Assembly (NCBI RefSeq): GCF_900111685.1
Contig: NZ_FOHX01000003.1
Span: 626,960-690,959, forward strand
Direction of reading: 5' to 3'
Length of the DNA stretch: 64,000 nt
Source: Nonomuraea wenchangensis
Lineage (GTDB): Bacteria > Actinomycetota > Actinomycetes > Streptosporangiales > Streptosporangiaceae
Shown: in pieces, positions 32,584 to 40,817 of the stretch
How positions within the stretch are numbered: position 1 is the stretch's first letter
Layout of the letters: each line of letters begins with the position of its first letter
Notes under the pieces: model-generated
What the model was told of the DNA's origin: nothing
Database searches by the model: none
What the model saw: only the letters and a program-made list of their open reading frames with translations
Position numbers and translations under genes: made by a program

Positions 32584-32635
32584 GGCGGTTTCGAGCCTAC
32601 AGAAGAATGTGATCCGAGACCGATCAAGGAGAGAC

Positions 32636-33022
32636 ATGGCCGAGTTGCCCGAGGAAGCACGCAAACTCCTGGACGCGCCCAATTACGCCACCGTCACCAG
32701 CCTCAATGCCGACGGCGGCCCCCAGTCGACGGTGGTGTGGGTACGCACCGACGGCGACGATGTGCTGTTCTCCACCGTGAAGGGCCGCGTGAAGCCGCGC
32801 AACTTCGAGCGCGATCCCCGGGCGAGCCTGCTGGTCATCGATCCCGACAATCCGTACCGCTATCTGGAGGTCCGGGGCACGGTGACCATGACGCCCGACC
32901 CCGAGGGCGCGCTGATTCAGGAGCTCTCGCAGAAGTACCAGGGACGGCCGTGGCAGGACAAGCCGGGCGCCGAGCGCCTTGTTGTCCGGATCCGACCGGA
33001 CAGGGTCGTGTTGCGAGACTGA
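32636..33022 (+). CDS. PPOX-class F420-dependent enzyme
   Basis: A 128-residue split-barrel flavin/F420-binding protein (LDAPNYATVTSLNADGGPQS, then VKGRVKPRNFERDPRASLLV). The lysine/arginine-rich strand for the cofactor phosphate is visible. Such proteins reduce small substrates with F420H2 or bind heme breakdown products. GGAGAG precedes the ATG. It is divergent from the DUF2637 gene and upstream of cysS. Confidence 0.85.
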   Translation: MAELPEEARKLLDAPNYATVTSLNADGGPQSTVVWVRTDGDDVLFSTVKGRVKPRNFERDPRASLLVIDPDNPYRYLEVRGTVTMTPDPEGALIQELSQKYQGRPWQDKPGAERLVVRIRPDRVVLRD

Positions 33023-33052
33023 TTTATCGGCCTGACGACGGCGATGAGGCGT

Positions 33053-33058
33053 TAGCCT
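33053..33058 (+). promoter_or_regulatory. -10 hexamer TAGCCT of cysS
   Basis: TAGCCT ends 7 bases before the GTG start at 33066. Confidence 0.45.
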
Positions 33059-33065
33059 TGCGTTC

Positions 33066-34457
33066 GTGAGCCTGCACATCTACGACACCAGCACGCGCGC
33101 CATCCGTGAATTCGTTCCGGTCGAAGCCGGCCGGGCGTCGATTTACCTGTGTGGGGCCACCGTGCAGGCTCCGCCGCATATCGGGCACATCCGCTCGGGC
33201 GTGAACTTCGACGTGCTCCGGCGCTGGCTGGCCCGTTCCGGCTATGACGTGACGTTCTGCCGCAACGTCACCGACATCGACGACAAGATCATCAGGGTGG
33301 CGGCCGAGGAGGGCGTGCCCTGGTTCGTGGTGGCCGAGCGCAACCAGCGGGCCTTCACCTGGGCGTACGACACGCTGGGCTGCCTGCCGCCGACGGTCGA
33401 GCCGCGGGCGACGGGGCACGTGCCCGAGATGATCACCCTCATGCAGCGGCTGATCGACCGCGGGCACGCCTACGCCTCCGGCGGCGACGTCTACTTCGAC
33501 GTACGCTCCTGGGCCGACCACTACGGCTCCCTCTCCAACCAGAAGCTGGAGAACATGCGGGGCGCGGGCGACACCGACGACGAGAGCTGCAAGCACGACC
33601 CGCGCGACTTCGCCCTGTGGAAGGGCGAGAAGCCCGGCGAGCCCACCTGGCCCACGCCGTGGGGCCCCGGGCGTCCCGGCTGGCACCTCGAATGCTCGGC
33701 GATGGCCACGAAATACCTCGGGCCGACGTTCGACATCCACGGGGGCGGCCTCGACCTGATCTTCCCGCACCATGAGAACGAGATCGCCCAGTCCCAGGCG
33801 GCCGGCGACGGTTTCGCCCGCAACTGGATGCACAACGGCCTGGTCAAGATCGGCGCGGAGAAGATGAGCAAGTCGCTCGGCAACTCCCTGCTGATTCCCG
33901 AGATGGTGCAGAAGGTACGCCCGGTCGAGCTCCGCTACTACCTGGCGGCGCCGCACTACCGCTCCTCCATCGAGTACTCGGAGGAGGCGCTGCGGGAGGC
34001 GGCGGCGGCCTACCAGCGGATCGAGGGCTTCGTCACCCGCGCCGCCGAGGTCATCCACGACGTCGACGCGGACGCGCCGCTGCCCCAGGCGTTCGTGGAC
34101 GCGCTCAACGACGACCTGGGCACGCCCCAGGCGCTGGCGGTCGTCCACGAGGTGGTGCGCGAGGGCAACGTTGCGCTGTCGCGCGGCGACAAGGAGGCCG
34201 TGGCGCGGCTGCTCGCCGAGACCCAGAACATGCTCGACGTCCTCGGCCTCGACCCGCGTTCGCCGCAGTGGCGCGGCACCGGCTCGGACCTGTCGCCCGT
34301 CGTGGACGCGCTGGTGGCGGTGGCCCTGGAGCAGCGCAAGGCGGCCCGCGCCCGCAAGGACTACGCGGCGGCCGACGCGATCCGCGACCAGCTCTCGGCC
34401 GCGGGCATCACGGTCGAGGACACACCGCACGGCGCCCGCTGGGAGCTGTCCCGGTGA
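33066..34457 (+). CDS. cysS: Cysteinyl-tRNA synthetase
   Basis: A 463-residue class I synthetase that charges tRNA-Cys. Cys29 (YLCGATVQ), the HIGH motif at 38-41 and KMSKS around residue 266-270 are intact, as are the other zinc ligands expected in the WHLECSAM and HHENE segments. It lacks the features of MshC (the mycothiol ligase paralogue), and its position before trmH is conserved. GTG start with leaderless -10. Confidence 0.96.
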   Translation: MSLHIYDTSTRAIREFVPVEAGRASIYLCGATVQAPPHIGHIRSGVNFDVLRRWLARSGYDVTFCRNVTDIDDKIIRVAAEEGVPWFVVAERNQRAFTWAYDTLGCLPPTVEPRATGHVPEMITLMQRLIDRGHAYASGGDVYFDVRSWADHYGSLSNQKLENMRGAGDTDDESCKHDPRDFALWKGEKPGEPTWPTPWGPGRPGWHLECSAMATKYLGPTFDIHGGGLDLIFPHHENEIAQSQAAGDGFARNWMHNGLVKIGAEKMSKSLGNSLLIPEMVQKVRPVELRYYLAAPHYRSSIEYSEEALREAAAAYQRIEGFVTRAAEVIHDVDADAPLPQAFVDALNDDLGTPQALAVVHEVVREGNVALSRGDKEAVARLLAETQNMLDVLGLDPRSPQWRGTGSDLSPVVDALVAVALEQRKAARARKDYAAADAIRDQLSAAGITVEDTPHGARWELSR

Positions 34458-34500
34458 CGGAGCCTCACTCCGAGTGGAGTGAGGCGCCCGGCGGCCCGAG

Positions 34501-34506
34501 TACCCT
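34501..34506 (+). promoter_or_regulatory. -10 hexamer TACCCT of the trmH/rlmB gene
   Basis: TACCCT ends 7 bases before the ATG at 34514. Confidence 0.45.
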
Positions 34507-34513
34507 TGTTCAC

Positions 34514-35491
34514 ATGGCAGCAGGCGGTAGGGCTTCGGGGAGGCCCGCGAAGAAGAAGGGCCCGAGCAAGGGCACCGGAGGCCAGGTGCGCCGCGGTCTC
34601 CAGGGCAAGGGCGCGACCCCGCCTGCCGAGATGCGTCACTGGTTCAAGGACAAGGCCCGCTCCGAGCGCCTCGCCCGCGAGGAGCGCGGCGGGGGCACGG
34701 GCGCCCGCCGCCCGTCCGCCGGGGCGACCCGCCAGCGCCGCTCCGAGGACTCCCCGGAATACATCGGCGGACGCAACCCCGTCCTTGAGGCCCTGCAGGC
34801 CGGGGTGCCCTGCACCACCCTGTACATCGCCCAGCGCCTCGACAACGACGACCGCGTGCGCGACTCCATCAAGATCGCCGCGGAACAGGGCATCGCGCTG
34901 CTCGAAGTCACCCGCGACAAGCTCGACCGCCTGACCGAGGGCGCGGTCCACCAGGGCATCGCCCTCCAGATCCCCGCGTACGACTACGCGCACCCGTCCG
35001 ACCTCGTCGACCTCGCACAGGACGCCGCCGAGACCCCGCTGATCGTCGCCCTCGACTCGGTCACGGACCCGCGCAACCTCGGGGCCATCGCCCGCTCCGC
35101 CACCGCGTTCGGCGCCCACGGCCTGCTCATCCCGTCCCGCCGCTCGGCCGGCGTCACGGCGGGAGCCTGGAAGACCTCGGCCGGCACCCTCGCCAGCCTC
35201 CGCGTCGCCCGCGCCTCCAACCTCACCGCCGCCCTCCGCGAATACCGCGACGCCGGCCTCTTCGTCATCGGCCTGGACGGCACCGGCGACACCGACATCG
35301 CCGACGTCGACCTCCTGACCGAGCCGGCCGTCATCGTCGTCGGCTCCGAAGGCAAGGGCCTGTCCCGCCTGGTCCGCGAACAATGCGACGTCCTGGCCCG
35401 CATCCCGATGCAGGCCGCCGCCGAGTCCCTGAACGCGGGAGTGGCAGCCGGAGTGGCGTTGTACGAGGTCGCTCGTCAGAGACGCCACTAG
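34514..35491 (+). CDS. rlmB: SPOUT-family 23S rRNA 2'-O-methyltransferase (RlmB/TrmH type)
   Basis: A 325-residue protein with a basic, disordered N-terminal 75 residues, then an L30e-like substrate-binding domain (YIGGRNPVLEALQAGVPCTT) and a knotted SpoU methyltransferase domain. All three SPOUT motifs are present: ALDSVTDPRNLGAIARSA, VGSEGKGLSRLVRE and ESLNAGVAAGVALYE. It methylates a ribose 2'-OH in 23S rRNA (G2251 in E. coli). The ATG at 34514 is set by the leaderless -10 element. Confidence 0.92.
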   Translation: MAAGGRASGRPAKKKGPSKGTGGQVRRGLQGKGATPPAEMRHWFKDKARSERLAREERGGGTGARRPSAGATRQRRSEDSPEYIGGRNPVLEALQAGVPCTTLYIAQRLDNDDRVRDSIKIAAEQGIALLEVTRDKLDRLTEGAVHQGIALQIPAYDYAHPSDLVDLAQDAAETPLIVALDSVTDPRNLGAIARSATAFGAHGLLIPSRRSAGVTAGAWKTSAGTLASLRVARASNLTAALREYRDAGLFVIGLDGTGDTDIADVDLLTEPAVIVVGSEGKGLSRLVREQCDVLARIPMQAAAESLNAGVAAGVALYEVARQRRH

Positions 35492-35511
35492 CGTCTACAC
35501 TGATAGGCCGC

Positions 35512-35584
35512 GCCGACGTAGCTCAATCGGCAGAGCATCTGTCTTGTAAACAGAAGGTCAGGGGTTCGATTCCCCTCGTCGGCT
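35512..35584 (+). tRNA. tRNA-Thr (anticodon UGU)
   Basis: The acceptor stem GCCGACG/CGTCGGC, D arm, anticodon stem TCTGT/ACAGA with loop CTTGTAA (anticodon TGT), and T arm GGGGTTCGATTCCCC fold into a complete cloverleaf of 73 nt. CCA is not encoded. It is the integration target of the decayed element that follows. Confidence 0.95.
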
Positions 35585-35592
35585 CTGCAACC

Positions 35593-35631
35593 AGAAGCCC
35601 CTGAACAGGCGATTCGCCGTCAGGGGCTTCT
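35593..35631 (+). terminator. Terminator after tRNA-Thr
   Basis: AGAAGCCCCTGA and TCAGGGGCTTCT form a perfect 12-bp stem with a 15-nt loop, followed by TGGTTTG. It also faces the integrase pseudogene. Confidence 0.8.
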
Positions 35632-35694
35632 TGGTTTGTCAGGACAATGTCGGGATCTTGCTAATGGGCTTGCTAACACGCTGGTACCTCTTCG

Positions 35695-36545
35695 TCACTC
35701 GTTGATCACCCTGGTGGAGATCTCTGCCGCTGTCGCGGCTTGCTCGTGGATGACGTGGGCGTAGACCCGCAGGGTGATCGCCGGGTCGGTGTGGCCGAGT
35801 CGGGCCGCCACGACGTGAACGGGTACGCCGGCCAGGAGCAGCGTCGTGGCATGGAGGTGGCAGAGGTATGCAGGCGGGCGTGGGGGAGTTGGGCTCTTCG
35901 GTTCTGCTTGTTGTGGGTCTTGATGAGCTTGGGCATCAGGGAGCTGGGCGTGTCCGGGAAGAGCGGGTCTCCCCAGCCGGTGGTGAAGACGTACGCGCCG
36001 CCGCCCTTCCAGGACTCGCCGATCCTCAGGCGTTCTTCGTCCTGGTGGGCGCGGTGGGCCTTGAGGGCTCGGACCGTGCTGGGGTCGAGGGACACGACGC
36101 GGGAGCGTCCGCTCTTGCTGGTGCCCTCGATTCGTTGACGGTCGATCACTGCGGCTGCGCCGGTGATGTGGATCTGGGGCTTGTCGAGGTCCACGTCCGT
36201 CCAGCGGAGGTTGAGCAGTTCGCCGCGACGAGCGCCCGTGTAGGCGGCCAGGTGGAAGAAGGCGTACAGGCAATGCTCTTGTGTGGTGGCGAGGAACGCG
36301 CGGAGCTGGGCGGGGGTCCAGATCATGCCCGGCTCTGCGGCTTGGACGCGGGGGAGCTTGGCGCCTTCGGCGGGGTTATTGGGAAGTAGTTCGTCCACGA
36401 GTACGGCGTCCGTCAGGGGGCTTACGGAGCACCGTGTGGACGTGCTTGACGGTGTTCGGCGCGAGTGGGCCGCCCTTCCTGCCCCCGCTCGTCAGCAGGT
36501 CCCGGTAGAACTTGGGGATCGCTGACGGGCGTAGCGCCTGGAGGC
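35695..36545 (-). pseudogene. Tyrosine integrase, frameshifted and N-terminally truncated
   Basis: Three reading frames together encode an actinophage/AICE-type tyrosine recombinase. The core-binding part (IPKFYRDLLTSGGRKGG) is in one frame. A shift near 36412 (run of G on the plus strand) moves to the frame with VDELLPNNPAEGAKLP and the ArgI box TGARRGELLNLRW. A second shift near 35870 moves to the frame with GVPVHVVAARLGHTDPAITL and the catalytic Tyr in RVYAHVI. The box II HxxR arginine reads as Cys (YLCHLHA). The N-terminus is missing: it joins a replication gene remnant. It lies beside tRNA-Thr, as expected for an integrase next to its att site. Confidence 0.88.
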
Positions 36546-36970
36546 GGGCCCGTCCGGGCCGTGGAGGCGGATGACGGCATGGAAGTGGACGACGCCGCGG
36601 CGCTGGTATTCGGCGACCTTGGCGAAGGCGATGGTGACCTGCTCGCTTAGGGTCTTGACGGTCAGGCCGTTGAGCCGGGCGAAGCGGCGGCGCAGGGCGA
36701 GGGTGAAGCGGCGCCATAGTTCGGGGCTGATGGCGTTGAGCAGGACCGAGCCGTCGTAGCAGTCAGGGCAGAGCGGTTCGCCGAGGCGTAGGTCTTCCGT
36801 GCCGTGCCGGTCGGTGCAGGACATCGTCCGGCCGTGCGGGCAGGTCTCGGCGTCGCGGCGGGCGTGGCAGGGCTGGATCTTGCCGTTCTTCTCCCGCCGG
36901 ACATGAATGCTCCCGATGGAGGGGGCGGTGAGGGTGACGAACAGGGCGCTCGCGCTCCCGTTCTGTGTTG
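36546..36970 (-). pseudogene. RepSA-like replication initiator fragment
   Basis: An internal piece of a pSAM2-type replication initiator: ALFVTLTAPSIGSIHVRR, then a CPHG and LGEPLCPDCYD zinc-like segment, LWRRFTLALRRRFARL, and the HUH-like VAEYQRRGVVHFHAVIRL near the 3' end. The N-terminus is absent and the C-terminus stops abruptly where the integrase core begins, so a deletion removed the rest of rep, any excisionase and the integrase start. It is the second marker of a former AICE. Confidence 0.82.
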
Positions 36971-37053
36971 TGCCGCTTGCGGTTTTGACCTGGGACAACG
37001 TGTGCTGTTTCTGCTTCGGCTGGGCCGGAGGAACAGAAATCCGCCGCACCGCT

Positions 37054-37061
37054 TGTAACCC
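37054..37061 (+). promoter_or_regulatory. ECF-type -35 candidate before the sigma gene
   Basis: TGTAACCC with its AAC core resembles actinobacterial ECF -35 elements and lies 55 bases before the sigma-factor start. A convincing -10 element is not clear. Confidence 0.25.
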
Positions 37062-37115
37062 TTTCGGGAGCTTCTGACCAAACAGGGGTGTAAGTCGACG
37101 AAGGGAGCTTTGCCG

Positions 37116-37667
37116 GTGTTTCGCAGACAGGCGGAGATCGCCACAGATCCGGTGGCGTTCGAAGCCTTCTACCGGCGACACGTCGATGCGGTCACCCGAT
37201 TCCTCGCTCGGCGCGTCGACGATCCCCACATGGTCGCCGACCTGGTCGCCGAGGTGTTCATGGCGGTGCTCGACTCCGCCCACACCTACCGGGCCGGGCG
37301 AGGAACCGAGATCGCCTGGCTGTGCGGCGTGGCCAGCAACACGCTCTCGGCCGAGCGGCGGCGGGCGTTCAAGGAATCCCGGTTGACGAACCGGATGAGC
37401 GGGCAGCGGCCGTTGGACGCGGACGACCTCGCCAGACTCGAAGAACGCATCGATGCGGAGCGGAAAGCCAGGCAGATCTTCACGGCCATGGCCGACCTGC
37501 CTGAGGGGGAGCGCGCCGTACTCGAACTGGTCGTCATCGACCAGCTCACGGTGACCGAGGCGGCGATGGCTCTCGGCATCCGACCGGGAAACGCCAAAGT
37601 GCGGTTGCACCGCGCTCGCCGCAAGATGCGCGAAGTGCCCCTCGTCAGGGAGGAAACATCAAGATGA
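37116..37667 (+). CDS. ECF-family RNA polymerase sigma factor
   Basis: A 183-residue ECF sigma factor with region 2 (VAFEAFYRRHVDAVTRFLAR, then MVADLVAEVFMAVL) and region 4 (LPEGERAVLELVVIDQLTVT, then GIRPGNAKVRLHRARRKMRE). The GTG at 37116 fits the GGGAG at 37103-37107 better than the TTG at 37110. Its stop overlaps the next gene by 4 bases (ATGA). It stands directly behind the integrative-element remnant, so may be part of its cargo. Confidence 0.88.
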   Translation: MFRRQAEIATDPVAFEAFYRRHVDAVTRFLARRVDDPHMVADLVAEVFMAVLDSAHTYRAGRGTEIAWLCGVASNTLSAERRRAFKESRLTNRMSGQRPLDADDLARLEERIDAERKARQIFTAMADLPEGERAVLELVVIDQLTVTEAAMALGIRPGNAKVRLHRARRKMREVPLVREETSR

Positions 37668-38278
37668 GCTTTGAGGAGCAGATTCTCATGGAAGTGAAAG
37701 CCGAGATCATCGCGCGCGCCGAACGACGTCGTCGCACTCGTAAGCGACTTTTCGCGGGGGCGGCGATGGCCGGGCTGGCCGCTGTGGCGGCAGTCGCGGT
37801 GCCACTGCTGACCGGGTCGGAGCAGGCCGCGTACGCGGTGACCAAGAACACCAACGGCACGATCAACGTCAAGCTGAACGAGTTCAAGGATGCCGACAAG
37901 CTGGAACAGGACCTGAAGAGGATGGGGGTGTCCGCGGACATCACTTATCTCGAGGCCGGCAAGACGTGCCAGGGTACAAGGGGCGACATCGTCGGGGGCG
38001 GCTCGCCAGAGGAATGGGAGAATTCCGCGTCCGCCAAGGCCGCTCGCCTGCTGGCTGGGGGCGGGGTGGAAATCGATCCTCGCCAAGTCGGGAACGGGCA
38101 GACCTTGGTGATGATGTTCGCCGGGGATAAGGACCACGTCTTCGGGGCGAAGAAGTCGGGGACGCAGTGGAGCCTCCCTACTTACGTGGTCAATGGCCAG
38201 GTCAAGCCATGCGTTGTGGTCGACGACCCGCTCTGGAAGGACGTCGACGGCTCAGGCCGGCCTCCGGCGGGAAGCTGA
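37664..38278 (+). CDS. Single-pass membrane protein, putative anti-sigma factor
   Basis: A 204-residue protein: cytosolic N-terminal 28 residues with a basic RRRRTRKR stretch, a transmembrane helix at about 29-49, and an extracytoplasmic part with two conserved-looking cysteines (KTCQG, KPCVV). No zinc anti-sigma motif is present. The 4-base overlap with the ECF sigma gene and the topology suggest the regulator of that sigma factor; the family is widespread in Streptosporangiaceae as far as I recall, but unnamed. Confidence 0.68.
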   Translation: MSFEEQILMEVKAEIIARAERRRRTRKRLFAGAAMAGLAAVAAVAVPLLTGSEQAAYAVTKNTNGTINVKLNEFKDADKLEQDLKRMGVSADITYLEAGKTCQGTRGDIVGGGSPEEWENSASAKAARLLAGGGVEIDPRQVGNGQTLVMMFAGDKDHVFGAKKSGTQWSLPTYVVNGQVKPCVVVDDPLWKDVDGSGRPPAGS

Positions 38279-38544
38279 GGTCGTCCGTCCAGGTATCCGA
38301 ATGGGTGCCTTCGGTCAGCGGCCAATGATGCTGCCATGAAGCATCTGCAAGGGTCGTCAGCGCCGTTTCGTGAATCCATTCCTGCATGATCGTCGTAGCT
38401 GATTGGGGACGATCGAAGGTTCAGGGTCTTCTTCCTCAGCCTGGCCCACCGGACGTTGTGGCCGGCGCGCCCGATGGGGCGGGAAACGGCTGACCAGTGC
38501 GCAGAACTGCGTTCGCTCCGGTGAAGCGGGGTCTGCGTGCGTCC

Positions 38545-38586
38545 CTGCAAGCAGGATGTCAGGAGCTCGACTCTCTTAGGCTCCAC
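38545..38586 (+). other. tRNA 3'-half remnant, tRNA-Ala(UGC)-like (possible att scar)
   Basis: The stretch from CTGCAAGCAGG through GTCAGGAGCTCGACTC to TTAGGCTCCAC matches the layout of a tRNA from anticodon to 3' end: anticodon region TGC, a degenerate T arm (CTCGACT in place of TTCGANT) and the acceptor end AGGCTCCA. No 5' half precedes it. A typical post-tRNA terminator follows. It may be the attachment site left by an integrative element. Confidence 0.45.
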
Positions 38587-38592
38587 GTAGAC

Positions 38593-38621
38593 AAAAGCCC
38601 AGGTCATCGGCCTGGGCTTTT
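38593..38621. terminator. Terminator behind the tRNA remnant
   Basis: AAAAGCCCAGG and CCTGGGCTTTT form a perfect 11-bp stem with a 7-nt loop and run into T-rich sequence, in the position usual after tRNA genes. Confidence 0.8.
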
Positions 38622-38907
38622 GATCTTCAGCGGGCCTGCCATGGGGGTCATGTGGTTCTGCGCCTCCGGCTCGGCCGTGGAGCTGGCGCTGGAGGTGGAG
38701 GGACGGGCCGGCGAACGATGGCGGGAGGTGCTAAGCGTCATGCGGACGTGCTCGCCAGCTGACTCCTCACAGGGCGGCGCTACCGATCAGGCATCGCTCG
38801 GTCGTCGCCGATCGTCGGCGGTTGTCAGTGACCGCTCGTGATCTTTGTAGGCAGTGCGAAGTTGTCGGTCTGCACCGGGAAGCGCCGAGCAGGCGATTCG
38901 CTGGGGC

Positions 38908-39900
38908 TCAAGGGTTCAGGTCGTATCGGTACCAACGGCGCGGATCGCCGTTCTCGTGCAGCCACAGGGTTCCGTCTCTGCCGATGTTTCCTCGTGCCCA
39001 GCCGGTCGGGTGTCGGTCGTCTGGTAGCAGCAGGTTTGCTCGGTCTGTCTCGGTGACGGCTCCGTCCTCTCTGCGGGCCCTGCGGATCTCCCAGCGGAAG
39101 CCGCCTCCTGCTCGGTGTTGATCGAGGAAGGCGAGTTCGGAGCCGGAGACGGCCAGGCCGGTGCATCGTTTGACGGGGTTCGGTGTGATGCTCCGGACGC
39201 CATCACTGTCGATCTCGATCAGCGGGAAGTCGGTGTAGGGGCAGGCGTGGACCACGTCATGGCCGACGTTCAACGCATAGCAGTGGCACCAGACGACGTC
39301 TACGGTGTGGGACGGCGCCATCCAGGGGGAGCTGCCGTGGCTGTCCCAGCGGGCGAGGCCGATCATCAAACTGTAGGAGCGGGTGCCGTCCGGGTTGGGG
39401 AACCAGTAGTTCGACTCGTCGGAGTAGCTGATCCAGATGTTGCCCTGGGGGTCCGTCAGGAGTTGCTCGATGCCGTCGCCGGCGTAGAAGGCCGATTGGG
39501 TCTGTCCGTCTGCGTCGATCACTTGGACGTTGTCGGTGAGGCTTAGTTCGTCCTCTTGAACCAACCATCGAAAGCGCTCGATGTCGACGCCCGCGGGCTT
39601 GCAGCGTGCGGCGGCCAGCACGATGCCGTCGCCGAGGGTGTCGATGTGGGTGAACCAAAGATCGAGATCTGTCAGCGTGATCTCGCGGATCTCGTCGCCG
39701 TCGCAGATGACGGCGGTCGCGTCGTAGCGCGGGGGCGGACGTAGCGCGGAGGAGGGCGGGATGAGGGTGAAGCCCTGAGCGAGGTCGGCCACCAGGGCGG
39801 CGAGCCGGCCGCGGTGGTCGATGGTTGAGGCCAGGACCTCATGATGGGCGTAGCGGTCGGGAAGCGTCGCGTGCAGCGCGAGCCGGTGGTCAGCGGCCAT
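38908..39900 (-). CDS. Hypothetical 330-residue protein, beta-propeller-like
   Basis: I do not recognise the family. The protein has repeated short beta-strand patterns ending in hydrophobic-Asp/Gly turns (GDGIEQLLTDPQGNIWISYS, then NIGRDGTLWLHENGDPRRWY), which resemble NHL- or lactonase-type beta-propeller blades. No signal peptide or transmembrane helix. GAAAGG lies 5 bases before the ATG. It stands alone downstream of the tRNA scar, and base use is less GC-biased than the core genes. Confidence 0.65.
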   Translation of the reverse strand: MAADHRLALHATLPDRYAHHEVLASTIDHRGRLAALVADLAQGFTLIPPSSALRPPPRYDATAVICDGDEIREITLTDLDLWFTHIDTLGDGIVLAAARCKPAGVDIERFRWLVQEDELSLTDNVQVIDADGQTQSAFYAGDGIEQLLTDPQGNIWISYSDESNYWFPNPDGTRSYSLMIGLARWDSHGSSPWMAPSHTVDVVWCHCYALNVGHDVVHACPYTDFPLIEIDSDGVRSITPNPVKRCTGLAVSGSELAFLDQHRAGGGFRWEIRRARREDGAVTETDRANLLLPDDRHPTGWARGNIGRDGTLWLHENGDPRRWYRYDLNP

Positions 39901-40002
39901 GGGCCTTTCTTGTTGTCATTCCTCGATGATCGCATAACAACGCGGCTCCGGGTCGTCGGTGCCCGCTGAGCAGGCGCCGGGGAAAGCAGTTGTCGCAGCC
40001 CG

Positions 40003-40008
40003 TACTGT
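40003..40008 (+). promoter_or_regulatory. -10 hexamer TACTGT of the GNAT gene
   Basis: TACTGT ends 8 bases before the GTG at 40017. Confidence 0.35.
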
Positions 40009-40016
40009 CTTGTCCT

Positions 40017-40808
40017 GTGACAGATATCGACGACTTGCTCGCGGCCTATGACCAGCAGATGCGGGGAACGCCTCCCCACCCGCCCGCCGGGGTCACGTAC
40101 GAGCAGGACGGTCCGTTGTTGCGGATCGTCGGCCAGTTCCGCGGCTTCGTCAGCGCCCCGCGCGACGTCGGGGTCCGCGGCGGCGAACTCGACCAGTTGA
40201 TCATCCGCCAGCGCGACTACTTCGCGGCGCGTGGAGAGGCGGTCGAATGGAAGACGCGCGGGCACGACCAGCCGGCCGACCTCACCGAGCGCCTGCGCGC
40301 GGCGGGATTCGTTCCGGAGGAGCAGGAGACCGTCCTCATCGGCCTGGCCAAGGACATGACCGCGGCACCGGCGCTGCCGAGCGGCGTCACCCTGCGGCAG
40401 GTGACCGACGACGGCGACATGCGTCGCATCGCCGCCATGGAATCAGTCGTCTGGGGGCAGGACTGGTCCTGGCTCGGCGATGACCTGATCGCCCGCGTCT
40501 CGGCGGCCCCGGACCAGATCGCCGTCATGGTCGCCGAAGCCGATGGAGAGGTGGTCTCCGCGGCCTGGCTGGTCTTCCGTGAGGGCACCGAGTTCGCCGG
40601 CTTGTGGGGCGGCTCCACGTTGCCGGCGTGGCGTGGCCGGGGCATCTACCGGGCGCTGGTCGCCGCCCGGGCGGAGCTCGCCGTTGCCCGCGATGTCAGG
40701 TTCCTGCACGTGGACGCGTCCGACGACAGCGCGCCGATCCTGCGGCGGCTCGGCTTCCGCTCGGTGACCACGACCACGCCGTACGTGTGGTCGCCGCCGC
40801 AGTCCTGA
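40017..40808 (+). CDS. GNAT-family N-acetyltransferase
   Basis: A 263-residue protein. The N-terminal 115 residues are a family-specific extension, and the C-terminal half is a GNAT domain with an acetyl-CoA loop variant LPAWRGRGIYRALVAARAEL and a late DDSAPILRRLGF strand. The GTG at 40017 follows a TACTGT hexamer; the TTG at 39990 is less likely. Substrate unknown. Confidence 0.82.
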   Translation: MTDIDDLLAAYDQQMRGTPPHPPAGVTYEQDGPLLRIVGQFRGFVSAPRDVGVRGGELDQLIIRQRDYFAARGEAVEWKTRGHDQPADLTERLRAAGFVPEEQETVLIGLAKDMTAAPALPSGVTLRQVTDDGDMRRIAAMESVVWGQDWSWLGDDLIARVSAAPDQIAVMVAEADGEVVSAAWLVFREGTEFAGLWGGSTLPAWRGRGIYRALVAARAELAVARDVRFLHVDASDDSAPILRRLGFRSVTTTTPYVWSPPQS

Positions 40809-40817
40809 CTGGCCGCG

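Larger units (their letters stand above)
38279..38907. other. 629-base region with a tRNA scar and a terminator, no convincing gene
   Basis: Apart from the tRNA-Ala-like remnant and terminator listed separately, the region has a 7-bp inverted repeat (GATCGTC at 38388-38394, GACGATC at 38408-38414). Short ORFs (such as one starting at 38641) lack ribosome binding sites and recognisable products. It is probably degraded sequence. Confidence 0.5.

Noticed and set aside
35383..35604. ORF ending in a protein like ADVAQSAEHLSCKQKVRGSI
   Set aside because: It is the translation of tRNA-Thr, a common false gene call.
38182..38607. Minus-strand ORF with VEPKRVELLTSCLQG
   Set aside because: This motif is typical of antisense reading through tRNA or tRNA remnants; it overlaps the tRNA-Ala-like scar and has no ribosome binding site.
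38641..38841. ORF starting MGVMWFCASGSAVELALEVE
   Set aside because: Starts immediately behind a terminator with no promoter or ribosome binding site; composition changes midway. It may be debris.
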